Source: Pisolithus tinctorius (Eukaryota; Basidiomycota; Agaricomycetes; Boletales; Pisolithaceae). Taken from it: a stretch of DNA of 64,000 nt. This document shows, one piece after another, positions 1 to 12,790 of this stretch. The notes under the pieces were generated by a model. The model did no database searches. It had not been told where the DNA came from and saw only the letters and a list, made by a program, of their open reading frames with translations. Position 1 is the stretch's first letter. Every line of letters begins with the position of its first letter. Made by a program: the position numbers and the translations under genes. The DNA lies in NCBI GenBank assembly GCA_024663395.1, contig JANFAH010000012.1:124001-188000 (forward strand), written 5' to 3'.

Positions 1-288
1 ATCTTTCAGGATCAATCTAGGGGACCTGACGCCGGTCACAAGTCTGTGGTGTGTTCGGCAACTATATGAAACACAAACATTCACTTATGATGACAACAGA
101 ATCGACAGAAGACTGATAGAACGATCAAATTTTTCTCAGACATATTTGGTTTCCCGCTTCTGAGTAATTACGTGCGTACTCATCTTTTCATTGTTTCGTC
201 CCACTCGTACCCACCGTCGAACGAAGGTTGGAAAAATAACATTTTTCGAGAGGCTCCCCTCGATGATGGAAACTAATCCACGCAGTGA

Positions 289-1806
289 GTGTTCTGTAGG
301 CAATGTGGAAGGTTGGCCCGTCACACTATGCATTTTTGCCTGCAAACTTACAATACCGCGTTAGCGCATGGTTTACAAGCACACCTATTTAAGGGCACGC
401 GGCAATCCAATGCCGCCCAGGACCCGCGTCTTGAAGTTGTTTTACCTCTTTTGGGCGAGCGGTGCCGAATTCTTTGTGCAGATTATCATGCACCGCGTCG
501 GTCTGCTGATGAAAAGCAGAAAGTGGTGCGCGAGTTTGAGTCGTTCTCACGAACTCCGAGTGCTGGTGTAGGTGTTTCCATCGGCAAAAACCAGTAGGCG
601 CTGATTCTAATCACAAACAGCTACTCAAATACATAGTGATTGCGTGAGTACTTTTATTCTTTCCCTTCGCCACCCTTCAATTCTTCCTGGCTCCAGATTG
701 GCATATCATCACTATGGTTGGTCACGTCCAAGCAGAGGCATTGAATATGATAGGTCGGCATTTTATCTACGAACTTTAAGCAATCCACGCCTTGAATGCT
801 ATGTGTAGGCATTTCAACACTCCTTCCATGATACAAGAGATAGAGGCGCTCCAAGCAAAACTTAGCGCAACAGAGGATGAAGACGAGCAGCGGGCCCTGG
901 AGGAGGACGTCACAGGAAAGGCAGGGACAACATCAACTTGTTACCTTTCGACACTGATGGTCTATTTGTTAATAGATCTTATGGCTCTGTTGGTGTGGGA
1001 TCTGCACGGAGGTGGACGAGCTATTACCAAAGGCATGCCAACTTTCTCGTCCCCACAGCTCTCATTTGACATGGTTCAGGTTGTGGATTACATTCCAAGG
1101 GTGATATACCCCAGGGTAAGTGGCGTCACACGCTTGAAAATGACCACGTCACCGCTGTCAACAGGGATTATATGAAATTTACCTGGCTATGGCTTCGTTA
1201 ACGGACCCAGATGACGATCACGCTCACTTGCAGCGGTAGGCGACATTATTTGGCGGATCGCGCGATACGAATCGCTGAATACGTATTGTTGTAGGATCAT
1301 GTTCGATGCAGGAGCGGGCACGTCGAAACATCGGTTGTTGCTTGACGCTCGGGCTGCTGAACAAGCCAAGTGGTCATCCACCACTACTTCGAGGGACATC
1401 ACCAACACCAACACGCAGGGTCCGAGTACAAGCTCTCAATCACCCTCCACATCGGCGGTTTAACTAACATGGATTTTGGCAAGTATGTCCTTAACCTCCG
1501 TCCGGACACATTCACATTATCGACGAAGATGGTGAAGTTCTTAGGAATGCTGTAAGTATGGAGTCAACATGTACTAGGTGTTCCCTATCTGACCTCGTAT
1601 GAGTAGATCTAGGTACCAAACGTAACCTTTGTACACGCACCTGCAGAACAGACGCTCGTTCAGAATGAGGTGTTTACTGTATCAACGAGCCTACCCGCTA
1701 GGTTGGGTACTCTTCAGCAGGCACTGGCACGAGGATTGGACGGTTTGAAGCGATTGTATGCGCACCGGTCGCCCCGAGGATTTTGTGCCGGTCATAAATG
1801 CTCGTA
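289..1806 (+). pseudogene. Block P copy 1, unrecognised multi-exon gene remnant
   Basis: I do not recognise this family. Conserved coding stretches occur in the same order in three copies. The first (about 289-597) contains DPRLEVVLPLLGERC and ends in SIGKNQ. The second (about 792-925) contains EALQAKLSATEDEDEQRALE. Later come a stretch with FVNRS/SVGVGSA-like residues, a stretch with FDAGAGTS (about 1302), one ending in FLGML (1555), and one with LQQALARGLDGLKRL (about 1700). Donor-like GTGAGTACTT near 643 with a CTCCAG acceptor near 695, and GTAAGTATGG near 1552, are repeated in the other copies, which supports introns. Frames are broken between these blocks, so this copy is probably dead. 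The conserved order argues for one ancestral plus-strand gene. Confidence 0.45.
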
Positions 1807-2140
1807 AAGCAGCGAATTGCCAGTTGCTGCTCCAGTACTCATGAAGAGGGCCCCCACCGTTCATAATATTCATGGATGCTCGGGGGTCTGGAAGAACAAC
1901 TTTCAACGTGCTTATTATACGAGCGCAAATAGGTTTACATCAAAATGGCGTCTCCATGCATCCAAGCTGACTGATGGGTCGCCGATTCTCCCTGTAGATT
2001 CCAGTGTTAAGGGTCAGGCTGTCGATATCCTCAAACCTGTTGTGGGCACGAAAAGAACAAACGGCGTAATAAACAGCCTCGACGTCTAAAGGACGAGCAT
2101 AATGTCTGGGAAAATACTGACAACGCGGGGGGATCACCAC
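1691..2140 (-). pseudogene. Short-chain dehydrogenase remnant, copy 1
   Basis: This is the badly decayed counterpart of the clearer copy at 20577-21012. Only the stretch corresponding to STLxVVLPxxRA and scattered downstream residues can be read, in different frames. No TGxxxGxG nucleotide-binding motif or catalytic YxxxK is visible. It lies antisense between block P and the NRPS remnant, the same place as in unit 3. The family assignment depends on the unit 3 copy. Confidence 0.3.
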
Positions 2141-2162
2141 ACGGTATACAGGGAACGCAAAA

Positions 2163-3013
2163 TGACATAAAGACCGTCTCTTGAAAGGGCTGTGGTTCTG
2201 TCACAGCATGCCGGAACTAAGGATGTCCTCGCTGCTGAAGACATGTCATCTGATGTCTTTCGGTTTTACCACTAATGAATAATGTGGTCTAGCATTGCCC
2301 GGGATCGTTCTCGTCCCTCGACGGGTTCGGTTCGCCTCGAAATGCCCTCCTCGAGAGCAGTCGTCCACGCAACTGGCCCAAGATACCATTCATGCTTCGG
2401 TTGCCTGGGAAGTCGCCAAGAGCGTGATAGAGATAGACGAGGCAATCCACCCTGTTGCAGAGATTCTCGAAAAGCCTGCGTTTTCACTATTTTCTTTAGC
2501 TCAGAGATATCGCATTTCCGCTCGTGCCACACGCCGCTCCATCTAACACTCTCCCACACCTCATCGCGGTCGTTCACCTTTACTTTGAGGTTCGATCCCA
2601 TTGCTTTTGGCGTGCAAGATATGTAGTATATGCGCTACCACCTTGTTCTTGTATTTGAGCAACTCCTCGTTAACCTCCCATTGTCTGGTGCGGAAGTCAA
2701 TATAATGACTGCGAACGAGCGTGCATCCGTGCAGGAACTCCCCTCTGTCGTCAAAAATCAACAGTTTAGCGGAACCGGAGAACCACGCACGGTACTCTTA
2801 CGTTTACAATCTGCTGGCATGTCACGCCCTTACTCATCCAGACGACGTTGCCGTTAAATGCGATAGAAGAGTGGTATATACCTATGCTGGATTCGACGCC
2901 ACTTCTAATCAACCCGCGCGATACTTGAAAAGGTGTCTTATCTGTTCGTCCCGGGGTAGGAGAAACTATCTGGTGCGTCATACCGCCTATTCTCGTCATA
3001 TGATAGGCTCATA
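2163..3013 (+). pseudogene. NRPS condensation-adenylation pseudogene, copy 1
   Basis: It starts with the end of a condensation domain (about 2170-2260, matching exon 1 of the intact copy at 24939) and continues as VLVPRRVRFAS and the C-domain tail. The adenylation start (VVYTYAGFDA, about 2870) is followed by a break after about 3010. The A3 to A10 motifs are gone and at least two frameshifts are needed to follow the protein. It is a truncated relic that ends where the antisense cystathionine gamma-synthase-like sequence begins. Confidence 0.7.
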
Positions 3014-3202
3014 GTAACCAAGCACCGTTCAAGTGTTCCATTGGGACCGGTTCTGCGGAGGCCTTGGCTCTGCTCCGAGAGGACTCTTCATTCCTCTATC
3101 ATGAGATAGGTGCATATTCATATTCGCACAAGTGACTCACTGGATGTGATTGCCACCACTAGTTCCAGCAACGTGGTCGTGTTGCAAGCACAGCTCTCCG
3201 AT

Positions 3203-4339
3203 CTAGGGATCGTAGCGTGCGGAGTCACCAAACCTCGACTCTGCTTGATTACTGAGCAATGAGCGACCTTTCGCGACTTCTAGTGCATCGTAGAATGCGC
3301 GGGACGCCTCCAAACTCGTCAACATGAGTGAAAACAGGTCGCCATACCCTCTATTCTCGTGGACTAGTTCGGCATTAGGCAGACCCGACGACAGAGATTG
3401 GTAGTTCTCCGGTGTTATGTACTTGGGATACCACACTTGCTTGGTAACCGCGCCTTCACTTTCGGATGCTCCGCCCTCAATAGAGTGCACGCGGAGGAAT
3501 TCACAGATGTACCCGGTGTTTGCGTTTACAATGTGCATGAGTTCGAAGAAGTCACGCGAGGTCCGATCCATTACGGTTGCATCGGAGGTAAAGTAGGTGT
3601 CCTCAAAAGTCGACGCCAGGTGCTCCCTAAGCAGAGCATGGTATATCATACGTGGATTGATTACCAGGCTGCGAGGAAATGAACTGTTGAGCCAGATATC
3701 AGAAGGTCCTATTGGGCGAGAACTACTCACCTCCCGTCGAGCACGATGGATATCTGCCCAAGTATTTTGAAAGGCTAGCGACGACTATATCAGCGCAGGG
3801 CAAGACGTCTACATTGGCGAATGTCCCGGCGGACTCATCGAAGACAACCAAGAAATTGTCTTTGTCTGCCAAGGCGCCTAGTCGCGGGATATTCACGGTA
3901 AATAGTAGAGGTTTCGACGAACATTCCGTGTGGAGAACAAGTATGGGAGGCGTGGAAGGATTCTCGGCTACCTCTCTTGCGAGCATAGCTATTCGTTGGC
4001 GGAGTGCATCTTTCGCGTCCGCTCCTGTCATTAATGGAATTTCTGACACATCCAAAGATTTCGGGGTCAAATCTGTCTTCCCGCATACACGAAAAAATTC
4101 CGAGGCTTCTGCCTTTGGAAATCCAGAAATCCCAAGGATAGATGGACAGCGTTCTGCATATTGCGACGAAATGCCGAGGCCGCAATGTTCCCAGAACTTC
4201 CTTGCAGCTTTATAGCTGTCGGCATGAAAGAACAGAACGAAGGCTTCGGCACATGACGGAGGTACTGATTGTAATACTACAGGGAGACACAGTGTCACCC
4301 GTGAAGTTGAAATGGGATCTCCCATAGGGTCGATGGCAT
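3203..4339 (-). pseudogene. Cystathionine gamma-synthase-like PLP enzyme, copy 1 (internal and C-terminal deletions)
   Basis: Recognised as the Cys/Met-metabolism PLP-dependent transferase family of fungi, which works in transsulfuration. Reading leftwards, it starts near an ATG at 4337-4339 (MPST). A segment with FWEHCGLGISSQYAERC follows, then ALADKDNFLVVFDESAGTF and ADIVVASLSKYLG, whose SLSK lysine is the expected PLP-binding residue. A GTGAGT...CAG intron at 3684-3730 leads to LVINPRMIYHALLREHLAST, NSRDF-like residues and VWYPKY. The middle segment that precedes the FVVV(F)DE motif in the family, including the FYGHG region, is deleted. The end is also lost: after EVAKG the sequence jumps to unrelated residues. 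A frameshift near the start adds to this. Copy 2 keeps exactly the parts lost here. Confidence 0.7.
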
Positions 4340-5970
4340 CGTGACGATTCGGAGGTCAGATGCTTTGATTGTGAATAAATTCCTTCCCATGCTCAACAGT
4401 GTTTTGGGTTGGGCACAGAAGGCAGAGTTTTCCAGAAAGACCAATCCTTTCTTGGCAGACATATGCGAGCTGCACAGATTCAAAATCTAGTGTCAGATAC
4501 AGCTGAGAGCGCATGGAAGCATCAATACCTTTTTGAACGATCTAAAAAGTCACGTGTTCTTCAAGATCGAGAAGATTTGGAAGATTACATGATACCATTT
4601 TGGTAATGATCCCCGAGGGTCATTATACGACTCCGCAGGTTCCGGCGTTTTCAAATCTGCGAAAGTCACGCATAGAAGGGTTGGTGGAAACGTGTTTAAG
4701 GAAGACGCAGTGATGTATCGGCATATCTACCTACGGTACACTCATCCAATCCCAGAGATAGGATGTGATCCAGCAGACTAGCGACATCGCCACCGCGACG
4801 AACGTCTCGTCTATCGATACCCTGGCGTGTGGGCAACTTGCAGCTCGATACTGACCCCCCTAGCGTTTACATGTTGCAAAGATATCTCGTTGAAATACTA
4901 ACGTCAGGTGAATGGACACGTTCTGGCGGGTACAAGTGGATTTTCGAATAGCTGACTCTGAATTCAGTGCACGCACCGATAGCGCAATGCTTTTTTTCCC
5001 GTTCTTGCATGCGGCGGACATGATGTCCTGTGATCTTCGATGTGACATCAATCGCGGTGGGTCTGACCCTCGCTGCAAATGTATTTGGTGCATGAATGCG
5101 TGCAGGGTTGAGGCCACTGTTCCAATTTCCGTGATATGCAATCCGTGGCTCGCGCATTGATGGAAGATGGATGCCCCCGTGCCCAGCTCATGTGAATAGA
5201 TGGACATGCTTCTGATGGTTTGAGATAAGCCATATGGAAGTCGCAGACTCCAATGGAACCTCAATATTGTGATCGTTTGGAAAGGGCGCCAATCGATTGT
5301 CTCCAGCACGCAAAGACAGCCCATCCTTTTACCGTTCTCCAAGCTTCACATGAAGGTGGCATTCTAGCGCTGTTTAAAAGTGCGCTTCATTATGGAATGC
5401 CCGGGGCCCTGCTTCAAGTTCCAGGCATTTGGGACGGCCTATGTATGCAGCAGCACTGACGCTACACCGCAGTTCTCCTTGCGACGGACCATCTGTACAT
5501 GTATCCGTGCATAAAAAACTGTGGCACACCTCTGCTCTCTAATTGCTAGCTATACGATCAGCACATCCATCTTTGTACTGAAGATAGCAATAGACATTCT
5601 TTGCGTCGATAATGATTGCCTGCAAAGTTCATCTGCCTTTACGGTGTGGTGGTAGACGGTTGGGTCAGCCTCGCTACATACATACCATAACTGCAACTGC
5701 AGAGGAAATGGCCGTAATGTAATATTAACGGAGACCCTAAAAGGTCTTCTTGTCTCATGTTCTTGATAAACTCTCGTAGACGAATTTCGAACAAATAATA
5801 TGTACCAGTCGAAAATGCCTGCTCCACGTGTATCCCGAATATATAAGTTACCCCGCAAAACACCTGTGTCCCTCCCTTAAGACCTGTGACCAGCAACCAC
5901 CATCAGTCTTGCGTTTGCCTTTCGTCCCGCACTCAAAGCCCACCACTTGAAAGAATACCCCGCGGGATTG
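4340..5970. other. No gene supported; block shared with unit 2
   Basis: About 1.6 kb between the PLP-enzyme remnant and HET gene 1 recurs at about 14700-15960. Readable fragments (for example QHAKTAHPFTVLQAS near 5300, seen in both copies) are short and shift frame. No family was recognised on either strand. It may hold another dead gene plus the HET promoter region. Confidence 0.5.
5840..5847 (+). promoter_or_regulatory. Candidate TATA box of HET gene 1
   Basis: TATATAAG lies about 190 bp before the HET ATG, within a segment almost identical to that before HET gene 2 (TATATAAG at 15985-15992). Conservation of the box and its spacing in both copies supports it as the core promoter. The leader also carries GTATGT...GAG just before the ATG, which could be a 5' UTR intron. 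Confidence 0.45.
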
Positions 5971-6036
5971 GACACCTAATAAAGTATGTGTGATTCCTTG
6001 TGGACGTGTTGAACCTTGCATTGACTTCTGAGGAAG

Positions 6037-8503
6037 ATGAAGTTACTAGATGTGAAAGCTGTTCTCGACAGGGAAAAGGATATCCAAAAGACTGATCCTA
6101 ATCGTGAAATCCTGAAGGACCACGATGACAAAGATACCTGTTATGCTATACTGTCGCATCGTTGGGGTGCCGAGGTCGATTACGAAGAGATGACTGGACT
6201 GATGAAGATGGGGGAAGAAGAGAGGAAACAGGTCAGAGAGCGCTATGGCTACCAAAAGATCATCAAGAGTTGTGAGCAAGCGAAGAAGGACGGCTACGAG
6301 TGGTTGTGGGTAGATACCTGCTGCATCGACAAGCGGAGCAGTTCAGAACTTTCCGAGGCCATCAATTCGATGTATCGATGGTACCGAAATGCACAGGTGT
6401 GCTACGCGTATCTCAACGACGTTGATGAGGAGGTCTTCCCTGTCGAGCGAGATGGCAAGAAGTTTGACAAGTCCAATGGCTGGCCGGAGTGGTTTGTACG
6501 GGGCTGGACCCTACAGGAACTCATCGCCCCAAAGCGAGTCGAGTTCTTCAACAAGGACTGGGTGTCGATTGGCAATAAACGACGGCTTGCCCTCGTGTTG
6601 GAGGACATCACGAAGATTCAAACCGACGTTGTGATGGATGGCCTAGCTGGAAGGCGTCTCAGTGTCGCACAAATCATGTCCTGGGCGGCCGACCGGAAGA
6701 CGACACGCGTGGAAGATCGGGCATATTCGCTGATGGGGCTGTTTGGGGTGAACATGCCCATGCTGTATGGAGAGGGCGAAAAGGCATTCCAGAGGCTACA
6801 ACTGGAAATCATCCGCACATCCAGCGATCACACCATATTTGCATGGGATCCCTTTGGAAATATTCAGCGGACAGGCAGTGTCCTAGCAGAGGATCCGAGC
6901 GACTTTCGATATTGTGGCAGGATCAAGAAGGTGGAACCCAGCGAATTTGTCGACAAACTGATGAACTACATCGGCTACTACGACCTCGGTAATCCCTGGT
7001 GCATCCGTCGTGAAACCCATAGCACCCTCACGAAGATCCCGACCAACCCGGCACACTGGTGCAGACTTGCATGGTTGAGGTGGTGCGCCCAATCGTTCAG
7101 CCAGCAACTCCGCACATTCACTGTCAGTAATGCGGGGATCCAAGTGTGTTTGCCTGCCATTCCCCTTTCCGACTCTCCGTCTCGTTTCAGGGCTCTATTG
7201 GCATGTTCAGATGGATCCACTCTGGAGACCATCGACTTGGTACTCGCTGGATCCAGCTTCGACAGGACCTCACGCGCGGACGGTGCCACGGCGCTTCCAG
7301 AGTTCAAAACACTGTATCTTACTTATAATCAAGATGCCAACGAGACGCACCGCGAGTTTACACTCGACGACAAGCATGCCTCATACTATGGATTTACCCG
7401 CTGCGGCACCTTCCCGCGCAAGTTCCCGGGCGATACTGTCACGCTCTCATCCCTCACAGACGATCTCATTGTCATAGTCTATGCCAACGATGATGTCAAA
7501 TCTCGCTTTGCAGTTGGCCTCGGATATTACCTCCGCAGAGGATGGGTGCATATAGTCTATGACGACCAAGAGGCGGACTGGACAGCCTTCGCTGAGAATG
7601 CACATGCTCGAATGTGGAAGGCACGTGCAAAACACGCTCAGAGTATGCCCGAACGTTTAGACGACCCCACTTCCGACTACGATGACTACTTCGTTAAGCA
7701 TGCCCACCTTCCCCGATCAATCTGGGGTGTGAAGGTAGCCTGGGGTGGATGGGGGACGGGCGATTTCAAAGTTATGGTCGATGTCGAGCAATGTCCTGGT
7801 TGCTGTGATGGGCCATGTACATGGACAACTACACGTGTTAGTACTTTCTCCCCTGTGTGAATGCGGCCCTAAACATTTGCGTTACCATAGCGTCCTCGGC
7901 GTGGTATTGACACACCAGGGCTTATGGGTGCAGATTACAATCAACATAAGTACAAACTGGACGGATGGCTTACATGGCTAGACGAATGTTCTGGTCAACA
8001 GATTGCAGTAAGTCGTGCATTCATACTCATATTTGTGTCGAACCTGATATGACCAGCTGGGCGATTATGGTGACTATTCCAATGGTAATTTCAAATGCAC
8101 TGGCAATATATTTGAGGATACGCGGACCCTGGTCAATGATCCCACGAGCTCCGTTTATTGCCCCGTGGTCTCCCGCGTAGCTGTTGGAGAGCAGGGGACT
8201 AATTTTGTAACATACAGTCACAATGGCAAACTCGTTTTTCCGCGTCAACCAAAAGGCCTCTCACTTCCCACTAACGAATGTTTGGTGCTGCTGCTGAAAT
8301 CCTTGTCTACCCGTGCTGCAGGCAAACATTTGGTAATAACGGTCATACAATGCTCGGGCTTCTATGAAGATGATGATGATGGAGAACGAGATCCAGGGGA
8401 TCGTGAGTTTTCCGCAATGATCGTATACTGCTCACTTTTTGACCTTGAGTATCGGACCCAGCCTCAGACAGTGGGAACCACCCCACAGTGCCACAAGCTC
8501 TAA
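6037..8503 (+). CDS. HET-domain protein 1 (heterokaryon-incompatibility type), three exons
   Basis: Predicted 787 aa. HET domains act in non-self recognition and programmed cell death in fungi. The domain is clear: YAILSHRWG at residues 36-44, WLWVDTCCIDK at 89-99, a MYRWYRNAQVCYAYL stretch, RGWTLQELIAP from 155, and AYSLMGLFGVNMPMLYGEG from about 229. The first exon alone is open to a stop at 7858, ending in VSTFSPV. However, a 54-nt intron 7837-7890 (GTTAGT...CATAG, phase 0) and a second intron 8008-8056 (GTAAGT...CCAG, phase 0) join exons 6037-7836, 7891-8007 and 8057-8503 in frame. The same structure fits the second copy, where both introns start in phase 0 and exon 2 is also 117 nt, so I prefer the long model. 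The C-terminal 250 residues after the HET region belong to no family I recognise. An acidic EDDDDGERDPGD stretch lies near the end. Confidence 0.85.
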
Positions 8504-9039
8504 CTCTACTATATACCACTGCAAGCCCGCAAGTTTGGCAAAGAAAACCGGTTTTTGAAGAGAGAAGGAAACAATTCCATAGTATTCGGTACGCCCGTGG
8601 GATGACTATGTGTGCTGTTGCTGATGCTGTGTTTCGGGACGTAGGGAGCACTTTTACTCGCTCATGAATATGGTACCCTCTCTTATCATGCTTGGGGTTT
8701 GTCTATGTCGATCACACTATCTGTCAGGATCAATCTAGGAGACCTGCCGCCGGTCACGAGTCTGTGGTGTGTTGGGCAACTATATGAAACACGCATATGT
8801 TCGCTTACGATGGCAACAGAATAGACAGAAGACTGATAGAGCGGTCAAATTTTTCTCAGACATGTTTGGTCTCCCGTGCCTGAGAAATTACGTGCGTACT
8901 CACCTTTTCATTGTTTCGTCCCACTCATACCCACCGTTGAACGAAGGTCGGAAAAATAACATTCTTCGAGAGGCTCCCCTGGATGATGAAAACTGATCCA
9001 CGCAATGAAGATTCTGTAGGCAAATTGGAAGGTTGGCCC

Positions 9040-10540
9040 GTCACACCATGCATTTTTGCCTACAAACTTACATTACTGCGTAAGCGCATGAAGACCTGCG
9101 CCTTGAAGTTGTGTTACCTCTTTTGGGCGAGCGGTGCCGAACTCTTCGTGCAGAGCGTGATGCACCTCATTGGAATGCTGACGAAAGGCAGAAAGTGGCG
9201 CGCGAGATGGAGTCTATCTCACAAACTCTGGGACTTGGCGTAGGTGTTCCATCGGCAAAAACTAGTAGGCGCTATTTCTAATCACAAACAGCTACTCAAA
9301 TACATAGGGCTTACCTTCAAGGATACATGGGCTGACGTACGGTGGAAAGCCTCATGCGCGTGAGTACTTTTATTCTTTCCTTTTGCCACCCTTCAATGCT
9401 TCCTGGCTCCAGATTGACAGGTAATGTCTATCATGGGCCAGGTCCAGGCAGAAGCATGGAATATGACAGGTCGGCATTACATCTTTCAACTTTGAGCAAT
9501 CCACGCCTTGAATGCTATGTGTAGGCATTTCAACACTCCTTCCGTGGTACAAGAGGTAGAGACGCTCCAAGCAAAACTTAGCACAACAGAGGATGAAGAC
9601 GAACGGCGAGCCCTGGAGGAGGACGTCACAGGAAAGGCAAGGACTGCATCAACTTGTCTCCTTTCGACACTGATGGTCCATTTGTTAATAGATCTTGTGG
9701 CTCTGTTGGTGTGGGATCTGCGCAGAAGTGGACGAACTATTACCAAAGGCACGCCAACTTTCTCGTCCCCATAGCTCTCATTTGACATAGTTCAGGTTTT
9801 GGATTACATTCGAAGGGGGATAAACGCCAGCGTAAGTGCTGTCACACGTTCGAACGTGATCACGCCACCGCCGTCAGCAGGGATTAGATGAAATTTACGA
9901 GACTATGGCTTCATTAACGGACCCAGGTGACGATCAAGCTCACTTGCAACGGTAGGCGACATCATTTGGCGGATCGCGCGATACGAATCGCTGAGTATGC
10001 ATTGTTGTAGGATCATGTTCGATGCGGGAGCGGGCACGTCGAAACATCAGTTGTTGCTTGGCGCTCGGGCTGCTGAGCAAGTCAAGTGGTCAGGTACAAC
10101 TACTGCGAGGGACACCACCAACACCGACACCCAAGGTCCGAGTACAAGCTCTGAAACTCCCTCCACATCGTTGGTTTAGCAAACACGGCTTTTGCCAAGT
10201 ATGTCCTTAACCTTTGTCCGGACACATTCACATCATTGACCACGATGGCGAAGTTCATTGGAATGCTGTAGGCATGTAGTCGACATGTACCAGGTGTTTC
10301 CTGTCTTAGCTTGTAGTAGTAGATCTAGGTACAAGATGTATCCTTTGTATACGCATCTGCAGAACAAATGCGCGTTAAGAATGAGGAGTCTACTGTGTCA
10401 ACGACCCTACCCGCCAGGTTGGTACTCTTCAGCAGGCACTGGCACGAGGATTGGATAGTTTGAAGCGATTGCACGCGCACTGGTGGCCTCAGCAATTTTG
10501 TGCCGGCCACAATACATTCAGGTAAGGCGGCGAGCTGCAA
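9040..10540 (+). pseudogene. Block P copy 2, unrecognised gene remnant
   Basis: Same ordered coding stretches as block P copies 1 and 3. The first stretch has an internal deletion near 9090 that removes the DPRLEVV region's start. The stretch with EALQAKLSTTEDEDERRALE (about 9555-9640) and the FDAGAGTS counterpart (about 10018, here frameshifted) remain. The conserved GTGAGTACTT donor is at about 9361. The distal part is deleted and joins NRPS sequence at about 10540. Function unknown; clearly not a complete gene. Confidence 0.45.
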
Positions 10541-10544
10541 ATAT

Positions 10545-12740
10545 GAGTTCGGTTCACCTCGATATCCCCTCGAGAGCAGTTGTCCATGCAACTGGCCCAA
10601 GATATCATTCATGCTTCTGTTGCCTGGGAAGTCGCCAAGAGCGTGATAGAGATAAACGAGGCAATCCACTAGGCTGTTGCAGAGATTCTCGAGGAGCCTG
10701 TGTTTTTCGTTACTTTCCTTAGCTCAGCGATCGCATTTCCGCTCGTATAACACACCGCTCCATCTAACACTCTTCTACACCCCATCGCGGTCGTTCACCT
10801 GTACTTTGAGGTTCGATCCCAATACCTTCGACGCGCAAGATATGCAGTATACGCTCGACCACCTCGTTCTTGCATTTGAGCAACTCCTGGTCTGGTGTGG
10901 AAGTCAACATGATGACTGCGAACGAGCATGCGCTCATGCAGGAACTCCCCTCTGTCGTCAAAATCAACAGTTTAGCGGAACCGGAGAGCCCCGCACGTTA
11001 ATCTTACGTTTACAATCTGCTGGCACGCCGCGCCCTCACTCATCCAGACAACGTCGTCGTTGAATGCGATAGAAGAGTGGCATATACCTATGCTGGACTC
11101 GACGCCGCTTCCAATCATTTCGCGCGATACTTGTTTTATCTGTTCGTCCCCATGACGTTTTACCCATTTTCTGACGCAGTCTCCAACGGCCATCGTTGTC
11201 CTTTATGCGATCCTAAAAGCCGGCACGGCATATCTCGCTGTCGACATTGACATGCCTACCATACTCTTCCACCAAATAGTCGATATGACTAACTCCTCGT
11301 TATTCCTGACAGTTACATCGTTGGAGCAGAAATTGTGTACGATGAGCCGGGGACAGACCATTGTCACGATAGACACCGTGACGGAGAGATGGTGTCATTT
11401 AGGCAGTACATGGCAGCCTGACCTCTTCCCCCATAGGAAATCCGGAAGCACTCTAGCTTACCTAGCTCTTCCAAGTGGATTGACTGCTCCCCCAAAGAAA
11501 TGCATGACATCACATTCAAATTTGGTGCACTGGATCGTCGAAGCTGCACCCGCTTTTGGTCGTACGATGGAAACACGTCAGCTCCTGGTAGGATGGTCTT
11601 CGTCTCTTCCATTGTTAGCGATCAGTGATACCCTATCCAGGCGCACGAATTTTTCTGGGACGGTTCTATCAAGGAAATCTTCCTCGCGCATTACGTAGGC
11701 AGATCGGTTTGTATAGCTATGATACCTGAAATCGTTTCGCACATACGCGACGCCCTCGAGGCAAACTCAGTTACCCTTTCGCCGACGCAAGGTATGCAGC
11801 TGCACCCTGCGGGTTACCCATTCTTGAAATTGGTTGTGCTTGCGGATGAAACCTTGACGCGGTCCGTACAAGAGACTGTGTCTCATCTTGTATAGTTTGT
11901 CCCTTTTACAAGTGGCATACACAGAATGGCTTGGTGATGGACGAACGCTACTTAACGCTTTTGGTCCCAGCGGGTCCGCCTGCGGTTTTACGGTGGCAAT
12001 TCCTGCGCGCTCGTCAGCATCAAACAAGACCCTTGTGACGTTCAGTATTGGAGGGCGGACACGACTTTACGTTTTAGATTGCGAGATGAAGTTTGTGCCG
12101 GTTGGCCGCGTAGGGGAAATCTTCGTTTCCAGTCCAACTGTGGGCTTAGGCTACCTTGGAGACCCAGAGGCTACTGCGCGGTCGTTCATGGTAGACCCCT
12201 TCAGGAAAGGGTTTAGGATGTACTGAACTGGCGACTTTGGCTGGTGAGTCTTAACCCCTTCCGCCTATTCTCATGTTTGAATGCCAGTTTTCCCGGTGTC
12301 AATCATGAAGTAGGAGACATCGAGGCTGCTCTCCATGCGGCCGAAAGCAAGAGATCGATAGCAGTGGAGCTTGTCACACACAATGACGAGCCGCGTATTG
12401 CTTCATTTATTGCCCCACGCTTCGGTTCGAGGACGATGTAAAGGCTGAGATCTTTCGCTTGATGGCTTTCATTTAGCCGAGACTCTCGAAGTTCTGTTAC
12501 CCTGAGCTGTGGGTCCCAGTGGATGTGCTGCCATGCACGCTCACTGGGAAGCTGAACTGTAAATGTTTGCGGGAATTTTTCCATGGGCTGCCACCATCTA
12601 TGCAGAGCGAGCGGGCGATGTTTGCCGCGGAATAGCACAGCAGGCCACCAGACCAACAACGACCGAAACAAACTGTGGGTTCCGCCGCTAAAGTAGCTTG
12701 TGCCACTGCTAAAATCCTTCTGAAGTTTCTTTTCTGACAC
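10545..12740 (+). pseudogene. NRPS condensation-adenylation pseudogene, copy 2
   Basis: This copy runs through nearly the whole adenylation domain. It shows the C-domain tail from about 10545, adenylation start near 11080 (counterpart of VVYTYAGLDA), the A3 region LAYLALPSGLTAPPKK at about 11453-11500 (canonical SGSTGxPK altered), the A4/A5 region and NAFGPSGS near 11950 (canonical GPTE altered to GPSG), RLYVLDCEMKFVPVGRVGEIFVSSPTVGLGYLGD near 12070-12160, and the end with FTVNVCGNF-like antisense overlap. A TGA at 12224-12226 sits where the intact copy has CGA in the YRTGD motif. Altered catalytic motifs, stops and frameshifts mark it as dead. Confidence 0.75.
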
Positions 12741-12790
12741 CTACTTTCCTTCCAAGGACTGACTGGACCTCAAGCGCTCAGGACGGGGAT

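Larger units (their letters stand above)
4..8725. repeat. Direct repeat unit 1
   Basis: First unit of a degenerate large direct repeat. It opens with a block containing GGATCAATCTAG and CTGTGGTGTG that recurs near 8726 and 18873. Order inside is block P (+), dehydrogenase remnant (-), NRPS copy 1 (+), cystathionine gamma-synthase-like pseudogene (-) and HET gene 1 (+). Copies differ by point changes and by private deletions, so this is an old duplication rather than an assembly artefact. Confidence 0.8.

Noticed and set aside
4860..5342. Minus-strand 160-codon frame as a flavin monooxygenase (GASIFHQ-like stretch)
   Set aside because: The resemblance is weak, the frame is not kept in the unit 2 counterpart, and no FAD motif is seen.
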